Shown: positions 17,206-26,207, counted from the stretch's first letter. The stretch: 48,177 nt of DNA from Amphritea atlantica (GCF_018860855.1 NZ_JAHKQE010000045.1:1-48177), one strand, 5' to 3'. Made by a program: numbers and translations. Notes: generated from the sequence alone by a model not told the origin.

Positions 17206-18639
17206 ATGCCACAATGGATCTCCCCGATGACAAAGAAAGGTAGCAAACAAATACGTTTAGCTAAGACCCGCAAACTCACCCTAGCACTGGCGATAGGTGT
17301 GTTAACCGGCTCTGTTTCAGTCAGCGCAGCCTCGCAACAAGACAGTTTCTGTCAAAGTGCGGGTGCTGAAAATGGATATGACTGTACAAAATCTCAGACC
17401 TTTCAGGCTAATCAGGACGATATTGAAGCCAAGCTGAATGAACTAAATCGCTGGATGGCCGATGAGGAACAAGCCCAGAATCCGATGCCGTTAAAAAAGA
17501 ACCAACCGGAATCGGATAAGCTGCGACAAAAAATTGAGTTTAATGCTCAATTACTGGCCACCGAGTTAAAACAAGCTAAAAAGCTACAAAGCAAAGGCGA
17601 TGTTGAAGGTGCTTTCACTCGGGTGAATGACTATCTGGTTTCTAACCCCAAGGACCCTAACGGCTGGCTGCTATACGGCATCTCATTGATCAATCAAAAT
17701 AAGCTCGATGAAGCGGCCGATATTTTCAGCAAACTTAGCCATCTTTACCCCGACTCACCGGAACCTTTCAACAATCTTGCAGTGGTTTATGCCCGTCAAG
17801 GCAACAATGATAAAGCAGTAGAACTGCTCCTGCAGGCCTTTGAAACCAATCCGAGTTACGCCCAGGTCCAAACAAACCTAAAAGCGGTTTATTCCGCTTT
17901 AGCGACCCAAGCTTATAACCGCGCACTCGATCTAGACAGCAACAAGCAACCTGCTCGTGCCAACCTAGGTATTCTAGATCAGATATATCAGCCGACGCCA
18001 ACACAAACGGTTATAGCATCGACTACACATCAAATCGCCACGCAACCGATACCGACAACCAAAACCACACAAAAACCAGCTCCTTCAGTCCAACCTAGCG
18101 TTAGTAAAAAAACGCCGATTGAGCTGGTGATAGAAGAGCGAGATGAATCGGCAGGCACCGTCCCCACGCCGATAGCAGCAGAACCCAAAGCGACAAACGT
18201 GGTTGTAACAGAGCCAGTAACGGCTCCTGTCGGGCAAGCAAACGCTGACATGAACACAGCCATTCAACATAAAGTCCATGATGTTCTAAGCGACTCGGTT
18301 CGAACTGAGGTCCAGCAAACCATTAGCGACTGGGCAACCGCCTGGGCAGCCAAAGATGTTAACGCTTACCTCCGTTTTTATACTGATACCTATACCCCTA
18401 ATCCAGGTCATATCACTCACAAACAGTGGGTATGGGGTCGGCAACAGCGCTTAAGCAAACCCGCATTTATCAAGATTGATATCTCAGATATCTCCCTAGC
18501 TGAAGCGGGTGATGGTAGGGTTCGCTCAGTATTCCGCCAAAAATATCAGTCCGACACCTATCAAGATGAGGTGTACAAAACTTTAACTCTGATTCAGGAA
18601 AACGGCCACTGGAAAATCCTGACCGAGACAACCTTGTAA
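17206..18639 (+). CDS. secreted TPR protein with C-terminal NTF2-like (Cds6-type) domain
   Basis: Exact function unknown; probably a cell-envelope protein linked to peptidoglycan. A basic N-terminus and hydrophobic stretch (LTLALAIGVLTGSVSVSA, about 24-41) form a signal peptide. An ATG at 17227 is as likely a start as 17206, since neither has a strong ribosome site. Residues about 110-265 are TPR-like repeats (NNLAVVYARQGNNDKAVELL). A Pro/Thr-rich spacer follows, then a C-terminal NTF2/SnoaL-like domain of about 110 residues (WATAWAAKDVNAYLRFY to WKILTET). The same type of domain ends the convergent L,D-transpeptidase, which is the main clue to its role. The spacer probably sits in the periplasm. 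Confidence 0.72.
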   Translation: MPQWISPMTKKGSKQIRLAKTRKLTLALAIGVLTGSVSVSAASQQDSFCQSAGAENGYDCTKSQTFQANQDDIEAKLNELNRWMADEEQAQNPMPLKKNQPESDKLRQKIEFNAQLLATELKQAKKLQSKGDVEGAFTRVNDYLVSNPKDPNGWLLYGISLINQNKLDEAADIFSKLSHLYPDSPEPFNNLAVVYARQGNNDKAVELLLQAFETNPSYAQVQTNLKAVYSALATQAYNRALDLDSNKQPARANLGILDQIYQPTPTQTVIASTTHQIATQPIPTTKTTQKPAPSVQPSVSKKTPIELVIEERDESAGTVPTPIAAEPKATNVVVTEPVTAPVGQANADMNTAIQHKVHDVLSDSVRTEVQQTISDWATAWAAKDVNAYLRFYTDTYTPNPGHITHKQWVWGRQQRLSKPAFIKIDISDISLAEAGDGRVRSVFRQKYQSDTYQDEVYKTLTLIQENGHWKILTETTL

Positions 18640-18660
18640 CCGAGAACGCTCTCTTTCAGA

Positions 18661-18693
18661 CATTAAAAAACCGCCATTGGCGGTTTTTTAATG
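18661..18693. terminator. bidirectional terminator between the two NTF2-domain genes
   Basis: A nearly perfect inverted repeat: CATTAAAAAACCGCC, loop ATT, GGCGGTTTTTTAATG. It has an A tract on one side and a T tract on the other, so it can end transcription from both convergent genes. Confidence 0.92.
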
Positions 18694-18715
18694 TTATAGG
18701 TCAAGCTTATACAGC

Positions 18716-19939
18716 TTAGGGCTTACCCTTCTGCGGGTCACCCTCATAGGCAATTCGCCACTGGCCGCCCTCATTTACCCAATACTGACGCTTAAGGCTA
18801 CTGCCACTATAGTTATCGCTTTTATAGTTCTGCATAAAAGTGGCAACAAACATATCTGGATTATCAGGGTGCTGATAAATACTGAGGTTTTCAATATCCA
18901 CATCAATAAACGACTTACTGCCATTGACCCGACGCTTATGCTGAGCAAAACGGTTGAAGCCCATTTTGCCGTTATTAAACTGCTCTGAATAATGGGCCAG
19001 ATAGGTATCCGTATCACGGCTTTCCCAATCTTTGCGCCAGCTATCGACAACCTCAGTAAAGGCTTTCCTCTTTTGCTGCCAGCTCTGCGGATCAAGCCAC
19101 TCAAAGTGAGTACCAATCAAGACCGGGGTGTCAGTAAAATCGACTACTTGATCCAGCTCGGTAAAATGATTATTACTCAGAGAGAGACAACCTTCACTCG
19201 CCTGTGGCGCGCGACTAAAAGTGTCTTTAGGTGAACCATGTACCCAGATGCCGCTACCCGTGTTACCGAGACGCTGATCCCATGCATTGGGATAATTGAT
19301 CGGCAGTGCGCCAGAACCATAGCGCGGTGGCAGCTGCTCGTCGGTTAACCGCCCCGTAGTAAAATAGACACCGAGAGGGGTCTTAAGATCACCACGCTTG
19401 CGTTTATCAACACCGCCACGACCGTAAGAGACATAGTAGTCCTTCATTAGCTGTGGAACGCCGTTGTTGTTTTCAAACAGATATAAACGCGATAGGCTGG
19501 TATCGATTACAATGACATGCTTCTGTTTTGGCGACATCTGCAACAGACTGCTAGGAATAGTGCCTGACTCCGGCTTATAACGGTCGACACTCATACGCGC
19601 ACGCGCTTCCGAAATCAGCCCCTGTAACGTTTTCTTATCACTGTGGCCGTTATTACCTACGGCACTGAGTGTTCCGCCCTGAGCCGCCATCAGGTCTGCA
19701 TAGATCAGTTGAGCCAGCCTAAAATCCGGCTGTTCTTTTATCAAGGCACGTAATTTATCCATTGCCCCAGTCATCTGGTTCTGTTGAAGGTCCCCTAAGC
19801 TCGCCAGCAACAGACTCTCTTGATCAAGGTTTAGATTATCTGTATCGGCTTGCACACCTAACGGCAGCAAACCACAGATAGACACCAGCACTGCTTTTCT
19901 AAGCGGCTTTAGCAGATATATAACAGGCAGGTTTTTCAT
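18716..19939 (-). CDS. L,D-transpeptidase with C-terminal NTF2-like domain
   Basis: A periplasmic enzyme expected to make 3-3 crosslinks or attach or trim groups on peptidoglycan peptides. It has 407 residues: a signal peptide (about 1-31, ending GVQA), an N-terminal TPR-like helical part, the YkuD catalytic domain (about 138-275) and a C-terminal NTF2-like domain (about 291-402). The catalytic cysteine is Cys251 in ASEGCLSLSNNH, with His234 in WVHGSPKDTF. The classical motif is S/T-H-G-C; the Glu in place of the second His recurs in one L,D-transpeptidase branch. The nearest-family guess is the Cds6/YafK-like group. A TATAAT box (minus strand, 19992-19987) lies about 48 bases upstream. Confidence 0.86.
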   Translation of the reverse strand: MKNLPVIYLLKPLRKAVLVSICGLLPLGVQADTDNLNLDQESLLLASLGDLQQNQMTGAMDKLRALIKEQPDFRLAQLIYADLMAAQGGTLSAVGNNGHSDKKTLQGLISEARARMSVDRYKPESGTIPSSLLQMSPKQKHVIVIDTSLSRLYLFENNNGVPQLMKDYYVSYGRGGVDKRKRGDLKTPLGVYFTTGRLTDEQLPPRYGSGALPINYPNAWDQRLGNTGSGIWVHGSPKDTFSRAPQASEGCLSLSNNHFTELDQVVDFTDTPVLIGTHFEWLDPQSWQQKRKAFTEVVDSWRKDWESRDTDTYLAHYSEQFNNGKMGFNRFAQHKRRVNGSKSFIDVDIENLSIYQHPDNPDMFVATFMQNYKSDNYSGSSLKRQYWVNEGGQWRIAYEGDPQKGKP

Positions 19940-20505
19940 AACTCAGACTAGCAACCTTTAACACGGAAAAATTTAACATTAACAGAATTATACCGATAAA
20001 GTCGGGTTTTGCAGCTGTAATACGTCACGGATAAGACATTATCGCCTCCCACCTCTTATCGAGAATCAAGTTTCGTCCTCGTTCAGAGACAAAAGCTCAA
20101 TTTTCTTTAATTTTTATAGATTTTAGATACTTTTAATCACTTTAGTACTTATAAGTAGCAAGCTTTTCGTTTTATTCAAGCAGCAATATTTTCACAAAAA
20201 AATATAACGGCTAAGACCCGCCCATGATTTTCTTCTGTCATCTCACGCCAACCCTTGTGATAACAGCATTTAATGCACTGCAACAAGAGGTTCCGTACGC
20301 GAGTAAAGCATCGCAAAACTATTTTCTAAGCCCCTCACCAAGCTGAACTTTCCGCCGACCTGTGCTATCCAAAAAGTATCTCAAAAAATAAACCGATCCA
20401 AAAAATCGGGCGTGACACAGCAAAGATAGTGCATAAATCTATCTCTACAAGACATTAACACCCTAGGTAGTGCCAAGGTTTGAAACGCGTACGGAGGATC
20501 CCGTC
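19940..20505. other. long divergent intergenic region before the 2-oxoacid dehydrogenase operon
   Basis: About 565 bases without a gene, the longest non-coding stretch here. It is AT-rich around 20100-20215 and holds a 12-base palindrome TACTTATAAGTA (20146-20157). Towards the transpeptidase there is a TATAAT box at 19992-19987 (minus strand). The ribosome site GGAGG at 20492-20496 serves the leucine dehydrogenase remnant. I could not place a clear promoter for the plus-strand operon or a regulator gene. Confidence 0.45.
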
Positions 20506-20880
20506 ATGTTTAAACAGGTGGACAGTACCGGCCTACAGGATCTCCATTTTTGGCACGATTCAGAGTCCGGTTTACAAGCTATTATCGCAGGCTCGGCTAA
20601 CAACCAACGAGCCGATGAGCACTCAGGCGAAGCCCTATATCGTCGTGGCATACGCTATGTCTCTGATTACCGCTTAAATACGGGCGGACTTATCTTCGTC
20701 ACCCGGAATCATAGCGGGCAGAAAAATACCGCGATTCAACAGAAAATCCCCCAACCTGATGACGCTCTCAGCGAACGTTATCTACATGCCGATGCTGATA
20801 AACAACCCAGCGTCATCTCCGACATCAGGGCTAAGATGATTATTCGTCAGGCCTGCCTAGTCAAACAACAGCCCGCCTAA
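20506..20880 (+). pseudogene. internally deleted leucine dehydrogenase remnant
   Basis: A 124-residue open frame that looks like leucine dehydrogenase with its middle missing. Residues 1-25 (DLHFWHDSESGLQAIIA) match the family's extreme N-terminus. They run straight into AGSANNQRADEHSGEALY and GIRYVSDYRLNTGGLI, which match the segment about 60 residues before the usual C-terminus. The rest (to SDIRAKMIIRQ) fits the last helices. The missing part, roughly 230 residues of the usual 340-365, holds the glycine-rich substrate lysine region and most of the NAD fold, so enzyme activity is not expected. The ribosome site (GGAGG) and frame are intact, and the stop lies 11 bases before the E1 alpha start. 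In P. aeruginosa an intact ldh (PA3418) precedes the same three genes. Confidence 0.75.
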
Positions 20881-20891
20881 GGAGACCGAAT

Positions 20892-21980
20892 ATGGAAACC
20901 GTCTATCAGGCTCAGATCAATTTTAGTCGTTATTTATCCGCCAGCGGCGAGCCGTTACAACCGCTTCCCAACTGGACAGAACGACCGGACACCTTAGTCA
21001 GTTACTACCGCAATATGGTGCTGGCACGACAGCTTGATCACAAAATTATCGCCCTGCAGCGTACCGGTCAGATGGGTACTTATGCCTCACTATTGGGGGC
21101 CGAGGCCATCGAAGTGGTGTTAGGTATGCGGATGCAGGCCGATGATGTGTTAGTCCCCTACTACCGTAACCATGCCGCACAGATGCTCCGAGGATTATCA
21201 ATGGAGGACATGCTCAGTTACTGGGGCGGTGATGAACGGGGTAATGCCGCTGCAGCGATGGGGCAAGACTTTCCAAACGCCGTGCCCATTGCGACCCAAG
21301 CACTGCACGCCACCGGCGTGGCAACTGCCATCAAAATAAGAGCAGAAAAGCGCGCAGTAGTCACTGTTTGCGGCGATGGTGCCACCTCTAAAGGCGATTT
21401 TATGGAAGCGCTTAATGTCGCCGGTGCATGGCAGCTCCCCGTTGTTTTTATGGTGAACAATAATCAGTGGGCGATTTCGGTACCTCGGTCGTTGCAGTGT
21501 GGCGCACCGACATTGGCCCAGAAGGCGATCGGTGCGGGTATCCGCGGTGAGCAGGTTGACGGCAATGATGTGATAGCACTGCACGAATCGGTTAATCATG
21601 CCCTGCAACATGCTCGTGAAGGCAAAGGCGCCACGCTGATCGAAGCGATTAGTTATCGTTTGTCGGATCACACCACCGCCGATGATGCGACCCGCTACCG
21701 CAGTAACAACGAACTTAAAGCGGCCTGGGAGCGAGAACCGATCAAGCGCCTACAAACCTTCCTGCATCAACGGGGATGGTGGGATGAAGTACAAGAATCC
21801 GCTTGGCAAAGTGAGGTTGGGCAGATGATTCAACAGGGCTTAGATCGCTATTTACAACGACCGGCTCAACCGGTTGAACACCTGATCGATTTTCTTTATG
21901 CCGAGCTACCAGAGGCACTGAAAGAGCAGCGCAAGCGTTTGATCCGTCATGCTCAACCGGGAGGCAACCATCATGAGTGA
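20892..21980 (+). CDS. 2-oxoacid (pyruvate or branched-chain) dehydrogenase E1 component, alpha subunit
   Basis: The thiamine-diphosphate subunit that decarboxylates the 2-oxoacid. It has 362 residues. The ThDP motif GDG to NN spans residues 161-190 (GDGATSKGDFMEALNVAG, then VNNN). The phosphorylation-loop-like segment YRLSDHTTADDATRYR is typical of the heterotetrameric E1. AAGGAG lies before the ATG. Family resemblance alone cannot separate pyruvate from branched-chain substrates. The leucine dehydrogenase relic in front suggests descent from a leucine degradation operon, as for PA3417 of P. aeruginosa, and so favours branched-chain 2-oxoacids. Confidence 0.88.
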   Translation: METVYQAQINFSRYLSASGEPLQPLPNWTERPDTLVSYYRNMVLARQLDHKIIALQRTGQMGTYASLLGAEAIEVVLGMRMQADDVLVPYYRNHAAQMLRGLSMEDMLSYWGGDERGNAAAAMGQDFPNAVPIATQALHATGVATAIKIRAEKRAVVTVCGDGATSKGDFMEALNVAGAWQLPVVFMVNNNQWAISVPRSLQCGAPTLAQKAIGAGIRGEQVDGNDVIALHESVNHALQHAREGKGATLIEAISYRLSDHTTADDATRYRSNNELKAAWEREPIKRLQTFLHQRGWWDEVQESAWQSEVGQMIQQGLDRYLQRPAQPVEHLIDFLYAELPEALKEQRKRLIRHAQPGGNHHE

Positions 21981-22956
21981 CACAATGACCATGGTCGAAG
22001 CGATCAACCTCGCATTACGATCAGAAATGCAGCGAGATGATACGGTGGTGATTCTTGGCGAAGATGTCGGTGTTAATGGCGGCGTGTTCCGCGCCACCGT
22101 CGGCCTACGGGAAGCTTTTGGTATCAAACGCGTGCTCGATACCCCGCTGGCCGAAACCATGATTGCGGGACTCTCAGTCGGGATGGCGGCCCAGGGACTT
22201 AAGCCCATCGCCGAAATCCAGTTTATGGGCTTTATCTTTCCCACCATGGAGCACCTTATCTGCCATGCCGCCCGACTACGCCACCGCACCCGTGGACGGC
22301 TTCACTGCCCGATGGTCTTACGGGTACCCTTCGGCGGCGGCATTCATGCACCCGAGCATCATTCAGAGAGCACCGAAGCGCTGTTCGCCCACATACCCGG
22401 GCTTAGGGTGGTTATCCCGTCATCGCCGGCCCGAGCTTATGGCCTGCTATTAGCGGCTATCCGTAATCCTGATCCGGTCTTGTTTATGGAGCCTAAGCGG
22501 ATCTATCGACTCAACGCACAACCGGTTGAAGATAACGGTAAAGCACTGCCATTGGATAGCTGTTATACCCTGCGGGAGGGCAACGATATCACCCTGATCA
22601 GTTGGGGAGCGATGATCAAGGAAACGCTTGAAGCCGCCGATCAACTCGCCAAACAAGGGGTTAGCTGCGAAGTCATCGATGTGGTGACACTTAACCCCAT
22701 TGACCATGAAACAATGCTCGCCTCCGTGGCGAAAACAGGTCGCTGTGTGATTATTCACGAAGCGCCAAAAAGCTGCGCCGTCGGCGCGGAAATATCAGCC
22801 ACCTTAGCTGAACGCGGCTTACTTAGCCTGCAAGCCCCCATCACGCGGGTAACCGGTTATGACACCGTGATGCCTTACTATCGAATGGAAAACCACTATC
22901 TGCCCAATACCGCCGATATTATTGATGCGGTTAATAGCACACTGGAGTTCTCATGA
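21973..22956 (+). CDS. 2-oxoacid dehydrogenase E1 component, beta subunit
   Basis: Pairs with the alpha subunit to form the E1 heterotetramer. The start at 21973 (MSDTMTMVEAINLAL) is chosen for its GGGAGG site; it overlaps the end of the alpha gene by 8 bases, suggesting translational coupling. The 327-residue protein has the N-terminal EDVGVNGGVFRAT segment with the ThDP-contacting glutamate, the RVPFGGGIHAPEHHSES loop and the C-terminal transketolase domain (DVVTLNPID, RVTGYDTVMPYYRMENHYLP). It corresponds to PA3416 in the P. aeruginosa operon. Confidence 0.9.
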   Translation: MSDTMTMVEAINLALRSEMQRDDTVVILGEDVGVNGGVFRATVGLREAFGIKRVLDTPLAETMIAGLSVGMAAQGLKPIAEIQFMGFIFPTMEHLICHAARLRHRTRGRLHCPMVLRVPFGGGIHAPEHHSESTEALFAHIPGLRVVIPSSPARAYGLLLAAIRNPDPVLFMEPKRIYRLNAQPVEDNGKALPLDSCYTLREGNDITLISWGAMIKETLEAADQLAKQGVSCEVIDVVTLNPIDHETMLASVAKTGRCVIIHEAPKSCAVGAEISATLAERGLLSLQAPITRVTGYDTVMPYYRMENHYLPNTADIIDAVNSTLEFS

Positions 22957-24068
22957 AATATTTCAAGCTACCCGACCTTGGGGAAGGACTCCCCGAAGCT
23001 GAAATTGTTGAATGGACAATCAACGAAGGTGACGCGGTCAAAACCGATCAAATCTTAGCCACCGTGGAAACAGCAAAGGCGATTATTGAGATTCCTTCGC
23101 CTCAGGATGGCGTGATTGCCCACCTGTTCGGCCAAGCAGGCGACACCATTCACACCGGAGAGCCACTGCTGGAGTTTGCCGGCGAAGACGATGATAGCGG
23201 CACCGTGGTGGGCGAGCTAAAACAGGCATCCGACAGCGCATCGACCGACCATTTTTTTATCGGAGCCGCGCCTAGCACGCAAGCTTATCGACAAAAAATG
23301 ACGCCCGCGGTGCGCTCACTCGCCCATCGTCTGGATGTTGCAACCCATAATATTCAAGGTAGCGGCCAAGATGGCCAGCTCACTGCAGATGATATTGAAC
23401 GGCTGGCCAAAACCGACCGCACCCACGGTAAGGCTGAACCATTACGGGGCGTACGCAAACAGATGGCTCGTAATATGGCACTCGCCCACGCCAACGTCGT
23501 TCCCGTCACCCTTTACGAAGACGTCGACATTCACACTTGGGCTGTCGCCGAAGATATCACCATCCGCTTGATTCATGCGGTAGCCGCGGGCTGTAAGGCA
23601 GAACCGGCCCTCAACGCCTGGTTCGATGGCCAGCAACTGGCACGAAGAATGCTAAATCAAATTAATCTAGGCGTCGCGGTGGATACCGATCAGGGATTGT
23701 TCGTGCCAGTGCTACGAGATATCGGCAATCGAAGCCTAAAAGATATCCGTGCAGGGCTAAATCGTCTAAGAGAGGATGTAGTCCAACGTACTATTCCACC
23801 GGCTGAACTTCAGGGTTCCAGCATCACCCTGAGTAATTTCGGCACCATTGCTGGCCGCTACGCCAGTCCGATCGTCGTACCACCCACCGTGGCGATTCTC
23901 GGGGCGGGCGTGATTCGAGAACAGGTTATTCCAGTCGACAGTAAAGTCGTTATACACCGGGTAATGCCGCTGTCACTGACCTTCGATCACCGGGCCGCAA
24001 CCGGAGGAGAAGCTGCAAGGTTTTTACGTGCTGTAATAGACGATTTAGCCGAAGAATCAATTAGTTAA
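22953..24068 (+). CDS. 2-oxoacid dehydrogenase E2 (dihydrolipoamide acyltransferase)
   Basis: The core acyltransferase that moves the acyl group from E1 to CoA. It has 371 residues: one lipoyl domain with the attachment lysine at residue 42 (VETAKAIIEIPSP), a short linker, an E1/E3-binding domain (about 115-152, MTPAVRSLAHRLDV) and the catalytic domain. The active-site segment reads LTFDHRAATGGEAARFL: the histidine (about 346) is kept, but the usual aspartate of DHRxxDG is Thr, a variant seen in this E2 branch. It overlaps E1 beta by 4 bases (ATGA). No E3 gene follows, so dihydrolipoamide dehydrogenase must come from elsewhere in the genome. Confidence 0.9.
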   Translation: MKYFKLPDLGEGLPEAEIVEWTINEGDAVKTDQILATVETAKAIIEIPSPQDGVIAHLFGQAGDTIHTGEPLLEFAGEDDDSGTVVGELKQASDSASTDHFFIGAAPSTQAYRQKMTPAVRSLAHRLDVATHNIQGSGQDGQLTADDIERLAKTDRTHGKAEPLRGVRKQMARNMALAHANVVPVTLYEDVDIHTWAVAEDITIRLIHAVAAGCKAEPALNAWFDGQQLARRMLNQINLGVAVDTDQGLFVPVLRDIGNRSLKDIRAGLNRLREDVVQRTIPPAELQGSSITLSNFGTIAGRYASPIVVPPTVAILGAGVIREQVIPVDSKVVIHRVMPLSLTFDHRAATGGEAARFLRAVIDDLAEESIS

Positions 24069-24245
24069 TTAAAATATTTTTAACCAAAACGAGGATAAAA
24101 AATTACAGATTTTCTACCCACTAGCTATCCATGAACTAAGCTTATAGAAAGAAATGGTGTGAGTAGATGATCTAAGCCCTCAATCAATTTCGGGCTATTT
24201 GCGACGTTAGCCTAACAAGGTCAGACTATAGCAGGAAGGTGGCAT

Positions 24246-26168
24246 ATGAGTATTTTTGAACGATATAAAGCGCGTTATGACTCCAAACAGGAAGAGGAAT
24301 ACTCCCTGCAGGAGTATCTCGAAATTTGTAAAAATGACCCGCTGGCCTATGCTAGCTCCTCAGAACGTTTACTGGCCGCGATCGGTGAACCAGAGCTGAT
24401 CGACACTTCCCGCGATCCTCACCTCAGTCGCATTTTTTCCAACAAAATGATCCGCCGCTACCCTGCGTTTTATGAGTTCTATGGCATGGAGAATGCGATC
24501 GAGCAGATTGTGGATTACTTTAAACACGCCGCGCAAGGTCTCGAGGAACGCAAACAAATACTCTATTTACTCGGGCCGGTAGGCGGCGGTAAATCATCAC
24601 TCGCCGAGCGCCTAAAAGCGCTGATGGAGCATACCCCTTTCTATGCGATTAAAGGCTCGCCCATTCATGAATCACCCTTGGGATTATTTAACCCTTTAGA
24701 GGACGGCGCTATCCTTGAAGAGGAATACAATATTCCGCTGCGTTATATCAAAGGCTTAATGTCACCTTGGGCGGTGAAACGACTGCATGAGTTTGGTGGT
24801 GATATCTCGCAATTCAGAGTAGTGAAACTCTACCCCTCTATTCTCAACCAGATTGCGGTTGCCAAAACCGAGCCCGGTGACGAAAACAACCAGGATATCT
24901 CCAGTCTCGTGGGTAAAGTCGATATTCGTATGCTCGAAGAGTTCCCCCAACACGATCCCGACGCCTATAGTTTCTCCGGTGCCCTGTGTCATGCCAACCA
25001 AGGCATGATGGAATTTGTCGAGATGTTTAAGGCGCCGATCAAGGTGTTGCACCCATTGCTAACCGCCACTCAAGAGGGTAACTACAACAGTACTGAAGGG
25101 ATGGCGGCGATTCCCTTCGATGGCATCATCATGGCCCACTCCAACGAATCCGAGTGGCAAACCTTCAAGAACAATAAAACCAATGAGGCCTTTATCGACC
25201 GAGTTTATATTGTCAAAGTGCCCTACTGTATGCGGGTCTCTGAAGAGGTCAAAATTTACCAGAAACTGCTTGAAAATAGCTCTCTTGCCCAATCGCCCTG
25301 TGCCCCCGATACATTGAATATGTTGGCGCAGTTTACCGTGCTGTCGCGTCTCAAAGAGCCGGAAAACTCTAATATCTATTCCAAAATGCGGATCTATAAC
25401 GGCGAGAACCTGAAAGATACCGACCCTAAAGCCAAATCAATGCAGGAATACAAAGATAATGCCGGCGTCGATGAGGGTATGGAGGGTATTTCCACCCGCT
25501 TTGCGTTTAAGATTCTTTCCAAGGTGTTCAACTTCGATTCCACTGAGATCGCTGCGAACCCAGTTCATCTAATGTATGTGCTTGAGCAACAGATCGAACA
25601 GCAACAGTTCCCGCAAGAAACCCATGACAGACTGATCGGCTACCTGAAAGAGTATATTTCACCCAAATATATCGAATATCTCGGTAAGGAGATTCAAACC
25701 GCCTACCTTGAGTCCTATTCAGAATACGGCCAGAATATCTTTGACCGTTATGTCACCTATGCTGACTTCTGGATTCAGGATCAGGAATACCGCGACCCAG
25801 ACACCGGCGATATCCTCAATCGTCAAGCCATCAGCGAAGAGCTGGAAAAAATAGAAAAACCGGCAGGCATCAGTAATCCTAAAGACTTCCGCCACGAAAT
25901 CGTTAATTTTGTATTACGGGCGCGGGCCGAGAACGATGGCAAAAATCCAGCGTGGAACAGCTATGAGAAGATGCGTTCGGTCATTGAGAAGAAAATGTTC
26001 TCCAATACCGAAGATCTGCTGCCCGTTATCTCCTTTAACCCGAAAGCCTCCACTGAGGATCAGAATAAACACAGTGAGTTTGTGAAGCGAATGACCGAAC
26101 GCGGTTATACCGAGAAACAGGTCCGGCTGCTGTCAGAATGGTACATCAGAGTGCGTAAATCCCAATAA
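24246..26168 (+). CDS. prkA: PrkA-type serine protein kinase (YeaG)
   Basis: An AAA-like cytoplasmic protein kinase linked to starvation and stress in enterobacteria and to sporulation in Bacillus. It has 640 residues, close to E. coli YeaG (644). The N-terminal AAA part has the Walker A loop GPVGGGKSS at residues 110-118; the C-terminal part carries the kinase-like PrkA domain. A strong AGGAAGG site precedes the ATG. It leads the prkA-yeaH-spoVR cluster, which is widely conserved in proteobacteria. In E. coli yeaGH is sigma-54 controlled, but I found no GG-N10-GC element in the 177-base leader here. Confidence 0.94.
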   Translation: MSIFERYKARYDSKQEEEYSLQEYLEICKNDPLAYASSSERLLAAIGEPELIDTSRDPHLSRIFSNKMIRRYPAFYEFYGMENAIEQIVDYFKHAAQGLEERKQILYLLGPVGGGKSSLAERLKALMEHTPFYAIKGSPIHESPLGLFNPLEDGAILEEEYNIPLRYIKGLMSPWAVKRLHEFGGDISQFRVVKLYPSILNQIAVAKTEPGDENNQDISSLVGKVDIRMLEEFPQHDPDAYSFSGALCHANQGMMEFVEMFKAPIKVLHPLLTATQEGNYNSTEGMAAIPFDGIIMAHSNESEWQTFKNNKTNEAFIDRVYIVKVPYCMRVSEEVKIYQKLLENSSLAQSPCAPDTLNMLAQFTVLSRLKEPENSNIYSKMRIYNGENLKDTDPKAKSMQEYKDNAGVDEGMEGISTRFAFKILSKVFNFDSTEIAANPVHLMYVLEQQIEQQQFPQETHDRLIGYLKEYISPKYIEYLGKEIQTAYLESYSEYGQNIFDRYVTYADFWIQDQEYRDPDTGDILNRQAISEELEKIEKPAGISNPKDFRHEIVNFVLRARAENDGKNPAWNSYEKMRSVIEKKMFSNTEDLLPVISFNPKASTEDQNKHSEFVKRMTERGYTEKQVRLLSEWYIRVRKSQ

Positions 26169-26207
26169 GGGGTTTACCTAAGTCGGGTCTGATCAGGAGA
26201 GCGCTGT

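Noticed and set aside
24206-24216. GTTAGCCTAAC upstream of prkA resembles integron core boxes
   Set aside because: No matching R box at attC distance, no hairpin between, and prkA-yeaH-spoVR is a conserved chromosomal cluster.
24069-24245. Expected sigma-54 promoter for prkA-yeaH, as in E. coli
   Set aside because: No GG-N10-GC element could be found; the closest string has only 7 bases between GG and GC.
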